64,000 bases of DNA, from NCBI RefSeq assembly GCF_022346945.1, contig NZ_JAKRNI010000015.1:1-64000 (forward strand), given 5' to 3'. The stretch is from Microbacterium sp. ACRRU. GTDB taxonomy: Bacteria > Actinomycetota > Actinomycetes > Actinomycetales > Microbacteriaceae. The notes under the pieces are model-generated. The model saw only the letters and a list, made by a program, of their open reading frames with translations. It was not told the origin of the DNA and ran no database searches. The translations under genes and the position numbers were made by a program. This document shows positions 34,886-43,545 of the stretch, piece by piece. Numbering within the stretch: position 1 is the first letter of the stretch; the number at the start of each line of letters is the position of its first letter.

Positions 34886-37404
34886 CGTCGGCCCTCCCAC
34901 GCGGTTCTGGCCAGGGCTACGATCTCGCGCCGGGAGGCGTCGGGGAGGTAGGCCCGTCCCACGGCGGCACCGATGGCCGGCAGGTGCAGGGGGTCACGGT
35001 ACGCGAGGGAGAGTCCGCGGTAGCGCGGACGGAATTTGCCCTTGAAGCGGAACAGTGAGGCGAAGCCGTACGCCGGCTCCAGCACGTCCGCCAACCACCG
35101 CAGCAGCGCGCGCAGCGGCGCCGGGTCCTCATCGGCCGGGGTGTCCGGTGCTTCGGCGAGAGGAGCGCCGGACAGGCTCAGCACCGCCGCACCCTCGTCT
35201 TGCAGCTGCAACGCGGCCTTGGCGATCAGGAACTCCATCATCCCGTTGGGGCCGTCGCTGCGGCGTCGCATGAAATCGAGCGTCCACCCGGTGAGGGAGC
35301 CCGCCGTCCAGCTCGGCATCCAACTCGTGACGGCTTCGATCCGACCGTCCGGGCCGACCGCCAACAGCAGACGCACGTCGCGGTCGTTCAGTTCGGCGAG
35401 AGACCCGAGGGTGAAACCCATCTCGGGGAGCGCGCGGTCCGCGACCCACTCCTCGTCGATGGCGACGACCTGCGATGCCTGTGTGACGGTGAGCTCGTGC
35501 CAGTGGGTCCACACGGCCGTGTAGCCCTCACGCTCGGCGCGAACAAGTGGTTGGCGCACCTTCTGCCACGCTTTCCCCGCGAAGGTCAGCCCCGGCAGAT
35601 CCATCACCGTCTCCACGCCGACGGGGATGTGCCGCCACCCCAGTGCCGAGAGGTCGGCGACGGTGTCGTCGTGCACGCTGTAGAAGGCGGGGATCCAGCC
35701 GTGCTCGACGCAGAAGTCCGAGAACGACCGGAGCGTCTCGCCACGCCGATCCTTCGGGGCCAGCGGGTCGGCGATGGCGAGGGCCACATCGCCCACGAGT
35801 CGGTAGGCGACGGCGCATGCACGGTCGTCGGAGTACCAGTGCCGGTTCCCCGCCCACGTGCCGAGGAATCCGAGGGTGTCGCTCCCCCGCTCCAGCAGCT
35901 CGCGGTACAGACGACCGTCACCGGCATCGGGACGCTGCACGCGGCGGAAGAGCCACAGGAGCGCGGCGATCACGACGGCCCAGAACACCACCCCCACCCA
36001 CTGGTACGCGAACAGCGCCGGACCGTGGTGTGGGAAGGTCGCGGCACCGACGGGATTCGTGTATGACGGCGGGAGGAACCGCCGGAGCGTGAGGAGGACG
36101 AGGTCGAGCACCGACGGGTCTCGGTCGAAGGACCGACGCCCGAGCGCCTCGATCGCGAAGAAGGTCGACGCGCACGTCAGGAACGCGACCCCGACCACCC
36201 CGGTGACCGTCGCGGCGGCGCGCCGGGTAGCCCGGACGGGGAACCGACCCCGCGCGACGAACAGGACCATGGCCAGCGTCACGGGGATCGCGACGGTCGC
36301 CACCGCCCACAGGACGTACTCGGCGCCGCTGCCGTCCACCCACGGCGTGATGCGCAGACGTCCGTCCACGAGCGAGAGGAGGGGGATGACGGCGGATGCC
36401 ACGAGGGTGAGGACGGCCAGGATCAGCGCCGCGCGGCGTCCGAGCCGGAGACCCCACGCCGCCACGAGCATGAGGATCAGCGGCGTCACCGCCAGCAGGG
36501 CGGGCCCGAGTCCGCGCGTCATCAGCAACGCCAGCTGCTCGTCGCACACGGCGGCCGACACCCGGTTGCAGCGCTCGATCAGCTCGTCGTCGTACTGCGT
36601 GTACGCGTCGACCACGAGGGACAAAGGGCCGCGCCCACCCCCGCTGATGAGGGCGACGAGCGGTCCGCTCCCCACCACCGCCACCAGCAACGCCAGGAGG
36701 GTGCGCGTCTCCCGCGTGGAGCTGCGATGCCAGGTCCTGCGCTCGCGCCCACGGGCCAGTCGCTCGCCGACGGCGAGTCCGATGACCGCGGCACTCACGC
36801 GGTACCAGGAGTCGGCGTCGCCGGCGTACAGCGCGAACAACCCCAGGGCGGCGAACCCGACCAGGCGCATGCGCCGCCGCCACAGCGTCGAGGCGTACGC
36901 GGATGCGGCCATGACGACCCCCGCGATCGCGGTCGTCGGGTCGAGCACCGGCACCTCGGCGGCGACCACCGGCCGCAGATCGGTCACCGTCCACGCGAGA
37001 GCATGAAGACCGATTCCTGTCATGAGCCCCGCGATCCCCACGGCCGCGAGCAGGAGTGCGACCCGACGCGAGCCGAGGAGGCGTTCCGCGTACGCCAGCA
37101 CCGTCATCGCCAACACCACCGAGATGACGGTGTCGGTCGGAGAGTCGGGGATCACCAGCGCCGAGACCACCGTCCACCAACGACCCGCCGCGAACGTCGC
37201 GAGCGGGCCCGCGCCCCAGCTCGAGGCATCCGCCCCCCACAGGCTGCCGGTCAAAGCAGCCGCCGAGACGATCATCACGACGAACGCCACCGTGACCGGA
37301 TGCCTCGTCACGAATTGCTGCGTTGCCCGCGCGAGAACCCGGGCCCGTTCCCGCACACGCCTCGCGTGCCGCGGAGAGTCAAGGACGGCGGACACATCGG
37401 ACAC
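34882..37404 (-). CDS. MprF-like aminoacyl-phosphatidylglycerol synthase (DUF2156)
   Basis: 840 residues. About 12 hydrophobic helices (residues 35-500) are followed by a cytosolic DUF2156 dual-GNAT catalytic domain (about 515-825) containing RHWYSDDRACAVAYRLVGDVALAIADP and the conserved SWxPSW (TSWMPSWTAGSLTGWTLDFMRR) and FKGKFRPRY(R)GLSLAYRD motifs. It should transfer an amino acid from aminoacyl-tRNA to phosphatidylglycerol, lowering surface charge. No lysyl-tRNA synthetase domain is fused, unlike mycobacterial LysX. The amino acid (Lys or Ala) is not predictable. GTG 37404 follows TAGCAT plus 6 nt. Confidence 0.9.
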   Translation of the reverse strand: MSDVSAVLDSPRHARRVRERARVLARATQQFVTRHPVTVAFVVMIVSAAALTGSLWGADASSWGAGPLATFAAGRWWTVVSALVIPDSPTDTVISVVLAMTVLAYAERLLGSRRVALLLAAVGIAGLMTGIGLHALAWTVTDLRPVVAAEVPVLDPTTAIAGVVMAASAYASTLWRRRMRLVGFAALGLFALYAGDADSWYRVSAAVIGLAVGERLARGRERRTWHRSSTRETRTLLALLVAVVGSGPLVALISGGGRGPLSLVVDAYTQYDDELIERCNRVSAAVCDEQLALLMTRGLGPALLAVTPLILMLVAAWGLRLGRRAALILAVLTLVASAVIPLLSLVDGRLRITPWVDGSGAEYVLWAVATVAIPVTLAMVLFVARGRFPVRATRRAAATVTGVVGVAFLTCASTFFAIEALGRRSFDRDPSVLDLVLLTLRRFLPPSYTNPVGAATFPHHGPALFAYQWVGVVFWAVVIAALLWLFRRVQRPDAGDGRLYRELLERGSDTLGFLGTWAGNRHWYSDDRACAVAYRLVGDVALAIADPLAPKDRRGETLRSFSDFCVEHGWIPAFYSVHDDTVADLSALGWRHIPVGVETVMDLPGLTFAGKAWQKVRQPLVRAEREGYTAVWTHWHELTVTQASQVVAIDEEWVADRALPEMGFTLGSLAELNDRDVRLLLAVGPDGRIEAVTSWMPSWTAGSLTGWTLDFMRRRSDGPNGMMEFLIAKAALQLQDEGAAVLSLSGAPLAEAPDTPADEDPAPLRALLRWLADVLEPAYGFASLFRFKGKFRPRYRGLSLAYRDPLHLPAIGAAVGRAYLPDASRREIVALARTAWEGRR

Positions 37405-37410
37405 GGCGGG

Positions 37411-37416
37411 ATGCTA
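37411..37416 (-). promoter_or_regulatory. Leaderless -10 box (TAGCAT) for the MprF-like gene
   Basis: TAGCAT, 6-nt gap (CCCGCC), GTG at 37404 on the minus strand. Confidence 0.55.
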
Positions 37417-37440
37417 CGAGGCGACCCTATGCGGCAGCAC

Positions 37441-38739
37441 TCAATACCAGATGTCCAGCAGCGGCGCGGCGGCCGGCGCGAAGGCACCGTCGATCGCGCC
37501 GAGCGTCGCCGGCTCCCCCGCGATCAGACCGGCCACCGCGAGTTCGGTGGCGCGCACCCCGCCGAGCAACAGGGACGCCAGCGCGTTGACGCTCATGCGC
37601 ACCTCGGGCTCGGCATCCGTGCGCTCCACGACGGCCGTTCGGTCCTCACCGATGCGGAGCGACCACACGCCGTCCGCGAATCCGAGGGGATCGTCGACGC
37701 CGATGACCACGTCGAGCGGCGCCGAGTACTCGCGGGATGCCAAGGCGCCGGGCACATCGAGCACGCGCAGCCAATGGTGGTCGGTGAGGGTGGCGGCCAC
37801 CGCCCGCCGGTCCGCGACCATCCACTGCACGGGCGGCACCGCCGGCTGCAGCTCCGCCTTCACGCGCCCCACGAGGTCGTGCTCAAGCGCGAAGCGCCAC
37901 AACGCGGCGAGCGCCTCGTCGCCGTCGGCGAAGAGCGCGCGCACCTGCAGCTCGTGCGCGACATACTGCTCCCCCTCTTCCAGCGTGTAGACGAGGATGC
38001 CGCGTTCGACGCCGTTCGTGTCGCGATAGGCCACGGCGCGGACCTTCTTGCCGTCCTTCGCATCGGGCAGGAGCCCGGCGAGGCCGCGCCAGCGCCCTTC
38101 CCAGCCGGGGACGGCCCCGGGCCGGCGGACACGGATCCGTTCGTGCACCTCCGAGAGCCGTTCGGGAAGGCTCGCGGGAGAGACGAAGTCCAGGCGCCCC
38201 GGCGCCTGCGGCCCGGTCCAGCGCGCGCGACGCGTGTCGACCACGACATCGGACGCCCACGCGGCGGGCGAGAAGCCCCACCGGCCGTAGATCGTGGCCT
38301 CCGTCACCGTGAGACCCGCGAGCGCGTAACCGGCAGACGCCGCCGTGCGCAGCTCTCCCGTCAGCAGCGCGGTCGCGATGCCCCGGCGTCGGTGGGTGGG
38401 AGCAACGGTGACGGCGCTGATGGCCCACAGGGGCAACGACCGGCCCGGCGACACCGTGAGCTCGCTGGACCACGAGTCCACGGTCGCCACCGGCGCGTCG
38501 GGGGCGACGCCCGCGCGATCGAAGACACCCGTCAGGCGACGCGCGCGCAGGGACTCGCGTGCACTCTCGACCTGGTCCGCTGACGGCTCTTCATCGAGGA
38601 ATCCTCGCGCGACCGACCGAAGGAACGGGTCGAATCCGTCGCCGTCGGGATCGACGAGCGCGTACTCCAGGCCGGTGGCCGCGAGAGCGGACGCCGATGC
38701 GGGGTCGAGCGGGAAGTGCGAGGTCGAAGAGGTACCCAT
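37441..38739 (-). CDS. Eis-like GNAT N-acetyltransferase
   Basis: 432 residues, the length of Eis proteins. Central acetyl-CoA motif VAPTHRRRGIATALL near residue 115, the preceding ISAVTV strand, YGRWGFSPA, and a C-terminal SCP2-like domain ending in DIWY; in Eis the C-terminal carboxylate takes part in catalysis and the last residue here is aromatic as usual. Eis enzymes acetylate amines, including aminoglycosides; native substrate here unknown. ATG 38739 follows TAGGCT plus 6 nt. Confidence 0.88.
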   Translation of the reverse strand: MGTSSTSHFPLDPASASALAATGLEYALVDPDGDGFDPFLRSVARGFLDEEPSADQVESARESLRARRLTGVFDRAGVAPDAPVATVDSWSSELTVSPGRSLPLWAISAVTVAPTHRRRGIATALLTGELRTAASAGYALAGLTVTEATIYGRWGFSPAAWASDVVVDTRRARWTGPQAPGRLDFVSPASLPERLSEVHERIRVRRPGAVPGWEGRWRGLAGLLPDAKDGKKVRAVAYRDTNGVERGILVYTLEEGEQYVAHELQVRALFADGDEALAALWRFALEHDLVGRVKAELQPAVPPVQWMVADRRAVAATLTDHHWLRVLDVPGALASREYSAPLDVVIGVDDPLGFADGVWSLRIGEDRTAVVERTDAEPEVRMSVNALASLLLGGVRATELAVAGLIAGEPATLGAIDGAFAPAAAPLLDIWY

Positions 38740-38745
38740 GGCCTC

Positions 38746-38751
38746 AGCCTA
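38746..38751 (-). promoter_or_regulatory. Leaderless -10 box (TAGGCT) for the eis-like gene
   Basis: TAGGCT, 6-nt gap (GAGGCC), ATG at 38739 on the minus strand. Confidence 0.55.
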
Positions 38752-38781
38752 CGGAGGCTCCCGACCCGGCGCCCCGATGGG

Positions 38782-39024
38782 TCAGTGCGTCGCCTGGATG
38801 GAACGCAGACGCGCGAGCACCTGGTCGCGCAGTTCGTCCGGCGCGGTCTCCTTGCACGCCCGCGCCACGACCTCGGTGAGGGTGCGCGCTACGAGCGCTT
38901 CGTCCTGGCATCCGGGGCAGTTCTCGAGATGCTCGCGGATATCGCTCGCCTCGGTCTTGCACACCTCGTTGCGGAGGTACTCCTCGAGGTCGCGTCGCGC
39001 CTTGTCGCAGCCGCAGTCGCTCAT
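38782..39024 (-). CDS. rsrA: Zinc-binding anti-sigma factor (RsrA/mycothiol-system type)
   Basis: 80 residues. The ZAS motif is present: His32-x3-Cys36-x2-Cys39 with upstream Cys4, Cys6 and Cys22; Cys22 is a candidate for the additional thiol partner. In RsrA, oxidation of zinc-ligand cysteines releases SigR. The start overlaps the sigma-factor stop by 4 nt, giving the stoichiometric coupling usual for sigma/anti-sigma pairs. Confidence 0.92.
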   Translation of the reverse strand: MSDCGCDKARRDLEEYLRNEVCKTEASDIREHLENCPGCQDEALVARTLTEVVARACKETAPDELRDQVLARLRSIQATH

Positions 39025-39683
39025 TTCTTCACTCCCGTCGCGGCCTGGATGCCGCGCTCCTTCGCGTAGTCCGTCAGCAGGTCACGCAGCAGCCGCCGGC
39101 CGCGGTGCAGGCGGCTCATGACCGTGCCGATCGGGGTCTTCATGATGTCGGCGATCTCCTGGTAGGCGAAGCCCTCGACGTCGGCGAGGTACACCGCCAT
39201 CCGGAAATCCTCGGGGATCGACTGCAGCGCGTCCTTGACGACGGATGCGGGCATGCGGTCGATCGCTTCGGCCTCGGCCGAGCGGGCACTCGTGGCCGTG
39301 GTCGACTCGGCCCCGCCGAGTTGCCAGTCCTCGAGATCGTCGATGGCGCTCTGGTACGGCTCGCGCTGCTTCTTGCGGTACGTGTTGATGTACGTGTTGG
39401 TCAGGATGCGGTACAGCCACGCCTTGAGCTTGGTCCCCTGCGTGAAGGTCGACCACGAGCCGAATGCCTTCACGAAGGTCTCCTGCACGAGGTCGGCCGC
39501 ATCGGCGGGGTTGCGCGTCATGCGCATCGCCGCCGCGTAGAGCTGGTCCATGAAGGGCAGCGCCTGCTCTTCGAACTGCGCGCGAGGCTCCGTCGCATCT
39601 GCCGTGTCGTCCATCAGGCGCAAGTCTACGTCGGGCATGAGATCGGCCCCTCGCGGAACCGTGCGCTCGAGAAGTGCGGTCAC
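39021..39683 (-). CDS. sigR: ECF sigma factor, SigR/SigH type
   Basis: 220 residues. Region 2 near residues 42-110 ([26 protein letters not shown], and the -10-recognition helix [21 protein letters not shown]) and region 4 near 150-205 ([27 protein letters not shown]). It controls the thiol-oxidative-stress regulon with the anti-sigma factor encoded downstream. GTG start with AAAGGGGG upstream. A GGAAT-N18-GTT promoter, the target of this very sigma class, sits upstream, so it is probably autoregulated. Confidence 0.93.
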   Translation of the reverse strand: MTALLERTVPRGADLMPDVDLRLMDDTADATEPRAQFEEQALPFMDQLYAAAMRMTRNPADAADLVQETFVKAFGSWSTFTQGTKLKAWLYRILTNTYINTYRKKQREPYQSAIDDLEDWQLGGAESTTATSARSAEAEAIDRMPASVVKDALQSIPEDFRMAVYLADVEGFAYQEIADIMKTPIGTVMSRLHRGRRLLRDLLTDYAKERGIQAATGVKK

Positions 39684-39710
39684 GTGTCGTCCCCCTTTCA
39701 GTAGGGTAGG

Positions 39711-39736
39711 AACCGATGAGCGCCCACGGGTATTCC
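39711..39736 (-). promoter_or_regulatory. SigR-dependent promoter of sigR-rsrA
   Basis: On the minus strand GGAAT (39736-39732) and GTT (39713-39711) are separated by 18 nt, matching the SigR/SigH consensus GGAAT-N18/19-GTT. The predicted start lies about 20 nt before the sigR GTG. The -35 part overlaps the first codons of aroA on the other strand. Confidence 0.75.
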
Positions 39737-41059
39737 CCCCTTTCCCCGACCGCCGCGCCGCGCGGCGAATGGGTCGCGCCCGTCGCGACCGAACCCGTGG
39801 ATGCCACGGTCACCGTGCCGGGGTCGAAGTCGCTGACCAACCGCGAACTCGTGCTCGCGGCCCTCGCCGACGGACCGGGGGTGCTGCACGCTCCCCTTCA
39901 CTCGGACGACTCGGCGCGCATGATCGACGCCCTGCGCGCTCTGGGCGTCGGCATCGACGAGATCGACGAGGGCTCTCCCTTCGGCCCCGACCTGCGGGTG
40001 ACTCCGCCGGCGGCGTTCGGGGGCGGCGTGACGGTCGACTGCGGCCAGGCCGGTACGGTCATGCGCTTCGTCAGCCCCGTCGCGGGTCTCGCGCGCGGCG
40101 ATGTCTTCGTCACCGCGCACGAGAGCGCCCTGCACCGCCCGATGGGTGCGATGGTCTCGGCCCTGCGCGACGTCGGGGTCGACATCGACGACGGCGGCAG
40201 TTGGACGCTGCCGTTCACCGTGCGCGGACACGGGCACGTCCGCGGCGGCGAAGTCGAGATCGATGCGAGCCAGTCCAGCCAGTTCGTCTCGGGGTTGCTG
40301 CTGGCCGCCGCCCGTTTCGACGTCGGGCTGCACTTGCGCCACGTGGGCGCCCGTCTGCCGAGCATCCCTCACATCGACATGACCGTCGAGGCCCTGGCCC
40401 ATCGGAGCGTGCACGTCGAGCGTCCCGCCCCCGGAGAATGGGTCGTCCCCGCCGGACCCGTGCGCGCGAAGGACGTGGCGATCGAGCCCGATCTCTCCAA
40501 TGCCGCCCCGTTCCTGGCCGCCGCCATGGTGACCGGCGGATCCGTGTCGGTCACCGGCTGGCCGGCGCACAGCACCCAGCCCGGGGCGCTCCTCCCCGAG
40601 ATCCTGGCCGAGATGGGTGCGCACGTGCACCGTCGCCACGGCACTCTCACCGTCGCCGCGGGCGACGCGATCGTGGGCGCGGAGCTCGACCTGTCCGCCG
40701 CGGGAGAGCTGGCGCCGACGATCTTCGGTCTCGCCGCGTTCGCGGACGGCCCGACGACCCTCCACGGCATCGGTCACATCCGCGGGCACGAGACGGACCG
40801 CATCGCGGCACTGGTAGGCAACCTCCGGGGCATCGGCGGGGAGGCTCACGAACTCGAGGACGGGATCCGCATCGTCCCGGCACCGCTGCGCGGTGGCGGG
40901 TGGAAGGCGCATCACGACCACCGCATGGCCACGACCGGGGCTCTGATCGGTCTGCGTGTCCCGGGCGTCGTCATCGACGACATCGGCACGACGGCCAAGA
41001 CCCTGCCGCAATTCGCCGCCCTCTGGGAGCGGATGCTGGGCTCGGATGCCGCGGACTGA
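39716..41059 (+). CDS. aroA: 3-phosphoshikimate 1-carboxyvinyltransferase (EPSP synthase)
   Basis: 447 residues. [20 protein letters not shown] near residue 40 carries the phosphate/PEP-binding Lys-Ser; [21 protein letters not shown] and the C-terminal [13 protein letters not shown] motif complete the active site. It catalyses the sixth step of the shikimate pathway. TAGGGT (39702-39707) lies 8 nt before the ATG. Divergent from sigR, convergent with nothing; rsgA follows after 3 nt. Confidence 0.96.
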   Translation: MSAHGYSPLSPTAAPRGEWVAPVATEPVDATVTVPGSKSLTNRELVLAALADGPGVLHAPLHSDDSARMIDALRALGVGIDEIDEGSPFGPDLRVTPPAAFGGGVTVDCGQAGTVMRFVSPVAGLARGDVFVTAHESALHRPMGAMVSALRDVGVDIDDGGSWTLPFTVRGHGHVRGGEVEIDASQSSQFVSGLLLAAARFDVGLHLRHVGARLPSIPHIDMTVEALAHRSVHVERPAPGEWVVPAGPVRAKDVAIEPDLSNAAPFLAAAMVTGGSVSVTGWPAHSTQPGALLPEILAEMGAHVHRRHGTLTVAAGDAIVGAELDLSAAGELAPTIFGLAAFADGPTTLHGIGHIRGHETDRIAALVGNLRGIGGEAHELEDGIRIVPAPLRGGGWKAHHDHRMATTGALIGLRVPGVVIDDIGTTAKTLPQFAALWERMLGSDAAD

Positions 41060-41062
41060 CGC

Positions 41063-42124
41063 GTGAGCTGGCTCGACGACGCAGCCGACGACGACGACCT
41101 CGAGTTCGACGAGTCGTCCGTCCGGGTACGCCCCAACCCGAAAGCGAACCGGCCGCGGACCAAGCGCCGCCCCGCGCATGCCGACGCGCGGATCGCCCGC
41201 GTCCTGGGGGTCGACCGCGGACGCTACACCGTGCTCGTCGACGAGGACGGGCCGGACGAACGCCGCGTGCTCGCCACGCGGGCGCGCGAACTGCGCAAGC
41301 AGCCCATCGTCAACGGTGATCGGGCGCGCGTGGTCGGAGATCTGTCCGGCGCCGAGGGAACGCTCGGGCGCATCGTCGGCATCGAGGAGCGCACATCGCT
41401 GCTCCGCCGCAGCGCCGATGACACCGACCAGGTCGAGCGGGTCATCGTGGCCAACGCCGATCAGATGCTCATCGTGGTCGCCGCGGCCGATCCCGAGCCG
41501 CGCGAGAGGCTGGTCGACCGTTACCTCGTCGCCGCCCTGGATGCCGGCATCCGTCCGCTGCTCGTCGTGACCAAGACCGACCTGGCAGACCCCGCGGAGT
41601 TCCTGTCGCATTTCGACGGTGTCGACCTGCGCGTCTTCACCAGCGGCAGAGACGAGATGCCCCTGGACCGGATCGGCGAGGCTCTGGCGGGTCACTCGAC
41701 GGTGTTCGTGGGGCACTCGGGTGTCGGCAAGTCGACGCTGGTGAACGCCCTGACCGGATCGGAGCGCGCGACGGGACACGTCAACGAGGTGACCGGCCGA
41801 GGACGCCACACCTCGTCGTCGGCGGTCTCCCTCCGCTATCGCGGTCCGGCCGGTTCGGGCTGGGTCATCGACACCCCCGGCGTGCGGTCCTTCGGACTCG
41901 GGCACGTCGACCCCGCGAACGTCCTCGCCGCCTTCACGGACCTCGCCGAGGTCGCCGAGGAATGCCCGCGGGGATGCACACACCTTCCCGACGCCCCCGA
42001 TTGCGCCATCATCGAGGCCGTGGAATCCGGTCGGCTCGGCCCGGGCGCCATCGCCCGCGTGGACTCCCTGCAGCGTCTGCTCACGACGTTCCAGTCGATC
42101 CAGCGTTCTAGGCTGGAGGGGTGA
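41063..42124 (+). CDS. rsgA: Ribosome small-subunit-dependent GTPase A
   Basis: 353 residues. Circularly permuted GTPase: TKTD (G4) precedes G1 GHSGVGKSTLVNALTG and G3 DTPGVRSFGLG; zinc-finger ligands in CPRGCTHLPDAPDC. An N-terminal OB-fold region follows an acidic, disordered start (DDAADDDDLEFDES). It assists 30S maturation. GTG start; co-transcribed with aroA. Confidence 0.95.
   Translation: MSWLDDAADDDDLEFDESSVRVRPNPKANRPRTKRRPAHADARIARVLGVDRGRYTVLVDEDGPDERRVLATRARELRKQPIVNGDRARVVGDLSGAEGTLGRIVGIEERTSLLRRSADDTDQVERVIVANADQMLIVVAAADPEPRERLVDRYLVAALDAGIRPLLVVTKTDLADPAEFLSHFDGVDLRVFTSGRDEMPLDRIGEALAGHSTVFVGHSGVGKSTLVNALTGSERATGHVNEVTGRGRHTSSSAVSLRYRGPAGSGWVIDTPGVRSFGLGHVDPANVLAAFTDLAEVAEECPRGCTHLPDAPDCAIIEAVESGRLGPGAIARVDSLQRLLTTFQSIQRSRLEG
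42109..42114 (+). promoter_or_regulatory. Leaderless -10 box (TAGGCT) for bcp, inside rsgA
   Basis: TAGGCT, 6-nt gap (GGAGGG), GTG at 42121; it lies in the last codons of rsgA. GGAGGG could also act as a ribosome site on the polycistronic mRNA. Confidence 0.5.
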
Positions 42125-42594
42125 CGATCCTCGAAGCCGGCCAGGCCGCCCCCGATTTCACCCTGCTCGACCAGGACGAGCACCCCGTTTCGCTCAGCGA
42201 CTTCCGTGGTCGCCGCGTGATCGTGTACTTCTACCCCGCGGCGCAGACGCCCGGCTGCACGACGCAGGCGTGCGACTTCCGCGACAGCCTCGCGTCGCTG
42301 CAGGGCGCGGGGTACACCGTCCTCGGTGTCTCCCGCGACACCCCCGAGAAGCTGCGCGCGTTCCGCGAGAGCGACGGCCTGACGTTCCCCCTGCTGAGCG
42401 ACCCCGACCACGCGGTGCACGAGGCCTACGGCGCATGGGGCGAGAAGCAGAACTACGGCAAGACCGTGACCGGTGTCCTGCGCTCCACGTTCGTCCTCGA
42501 CGAGGAGGGCCGCATCGTCGAGGCGCAGTACAACGTCAAGGCCACGGGCCACGTGGCGCGCCTGCGCAAGGCCCTGGGTCTCACCGCGGCCTGA
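42121..42594 (+). CDS. bcp: Thioredoxin-dependent peroxiredoxin (Bcp/PrxQ)
   Basis: 157 residues. The peroxidatic Cys is in FYPAAQTPGCTTQACDF near residue 44; the resolving Cys five residues later (CTTQAC) is the PrxQ pattern. It reduces peroxides and organic hydroperoxides. GTG start overlaps the rsgA stop by 4 nt and has its own TAGGCT box, so it can be expressed apart from rsgA. Its neighbourhood with sigR-rsrA fits an oxidative-stress role. Confidence 0.94.
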   Translation: MTILEAGQAAPDFTLLDQDEHPVSLSDFRGRRVIVYFYPAAQTPGCTTQACDFRDSLASLQGAGYTVLGVSRDTPEKLRAFRESDGLTFPLLSDPDHAVHEAYGAWGEKQNYGKTVTGVLRSTFVLDEEGRIVEAQYNVKATGHVARLRKALGLTAA

Positions 42595-42639
42595 GGCCTG
42601 ACGCTGGCGCGGTCCGGCACGCCGACCCGCCCGCGAAGA

Positions 42640-43020
42640 TCAGCCGTCGTCGCGGCGGCGCGGCGCCGAGGCCCGCACGGCGAGGACCAGCAGGACCAGA
42701 CCCACCACCGCGGGCGCGGCGATGAGGAGCGCCGTGCTGGGCGCCGCCCACTCCCCCGTCACCGCACCGAGGGCGACGGACAGGATCAGCAGTTGCGTCA
42801 CGATCGCGCCGGAGCGACCGGCCGACACGTCACGGGCCGTCGCGACGGCGAACGCGGCGACGGCGACGGCGCCGATGACCGTGAGGACGATCAGCGCGAT
42901 CGAGCTGACGACCGAATCCGTGTCGCCGCCGACGAGCGCGACGACCTGCCACCCCGCGAGCGCCAGCACACCGACGGCCTCGAGGCCGACCACGAGCGCA
43001 GCAAGAAGCCGAACCGGCAT
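42640..43020 (-). CDS. Small integral membrane protein, unknown function
   Basis: 126 residues with four hydrophobic helices (starting MPVRLLAALVVGLEAVGVLAL) and a short basic tail (RASAPRRRDDG). No known motif. The ATG at 43020 has GAAGGA 8-13 nt upstream; longer frames to 43512 would run through whiB1 on the opposite strand. Similar four-helix proteins sit here in related genomes, but I cannot name a function. Confidence 0.75.
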   Translation of the reverse strand: MPVRLLAALVVGLEAVGVLALAGWQVVALVGGDTDSVVSSIALIVLTVIGAVAVAAFAVATARDVSAGRSGAIVTQLLILSVALGAVTGEWAAPSTALLIAAPAVVGLVLLVLAVRASAPRRRDDG

Positions 43021-43098
43021 ACCCGCGTCCTTCCCGACACATGTTTCCCCGGCGTTGCAACCTGGAAACCTGCCGGTTACCTCTTGATCGGCCGGAAG

Positions 43099-43170
43099 CG
43101 CTGTGGGAGCATGGAAAAAGCCGTGTGCTCCCACAGCGACGTGGGGCGAGCGATCGCTCGCGTATCCCAC
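43099..43170. promoter_or_regulatory. Palindromes in the whiB1 upstream region
   Basis: A 13-bp perfect inverted repeat, CGCTGTGGGAGCA (43099-43111) and TGCTCCCACAGCG (43126-43138), is followed by the 16-nt palindrome GCGAGCGATCGCTCGC (43146-43161), itself flanked by GTGGG and CCCAC. They lie 67-138 nt before the whiB1 ATG. Candidate operator or leader structure. Confidence 0.5.
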
Positions 43171-43236
43171 CAGGGTACCGGACCCGAATCCCGGTGCCCG
43201 CCACGAATGAATTTCCCCGCAACAAGGAGCACCCCT

Positions 43237-43485
43237 ATGGATTGGCGCGACAAAGCAGCCTGCCTGACCGTCGACCCCGAACTGTTCTTCCCCGTCGGCA
43301 ACACCGGTCCGGCGGTCGACCAGATCGAGAAGGCGAAGTCGGTCTGCGCGCGCTGCACGGTCACCGAGGTCTGCCTGCAGTACGCCCTCGAGTCCGGTCA
43401 GGACTCGGGTGTCTGGGGTGGACTGTCGGAAGACGAGCGCCGCGCTCTCAAGCGCCGCGCCGCGCGCGCCCGCCGCGCCTCCTGA
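43237..43485 (+). CDS. whiB1: WhiB-family iron-sulfur transcription factor (WhiB1 type)
   Basis: 82 residues. The four iron-sulfur ligands Cys9, Cys37, Cys40 and Cys46 are present, followed by the G(V/I)WGG turn (GVWGG, 58-62) and a basic C-terminal DNA-binding tail (ALKRRAARARR). DPELFFPVGNTGPA is characteristic of WhiB1. Iron-sulfur protein that binds primary sigma factor and senses nitric oxide in mycobacteria. AAGGAGC ribosome site 8 nt before the ATG. Divergent to the small membrane protein, convergent with pdtaS as in M. tuberculosis. Confidence 0.95.
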   Translation: MDWRDKAACLTVDPELFFPVGNTGPAVDQIEKAKSVCARCTVTEVCLQYALESGQDSGVWGGLSEDERRALKRRAARARRAS

Positions 43486-43505
43486 CCGCGGAATCACCCG
43501 CACGG

Positions 43506-43528
43506 AACCCACCCCTCGGGGTGGGTTT
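43506..43528. terminator. Hairpin terminator between whiB1 and pdtaS
   Basis: AACCCACCCC and GGGGTGGGTT form a 10-bp stem around TC, then TTCG; symmetrical, so usable from both sides. Confidence 0.65.
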
Positions 43529-43545
43529 CGTCATTGCGGTCGCCG

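Noticed and set aside
39698..41983. Long minus-strand open frame antisense to aroA and rsgA
   Set aside because: Low-complexity Arg/Asp/Val product and two well-defined plus-strand genes.
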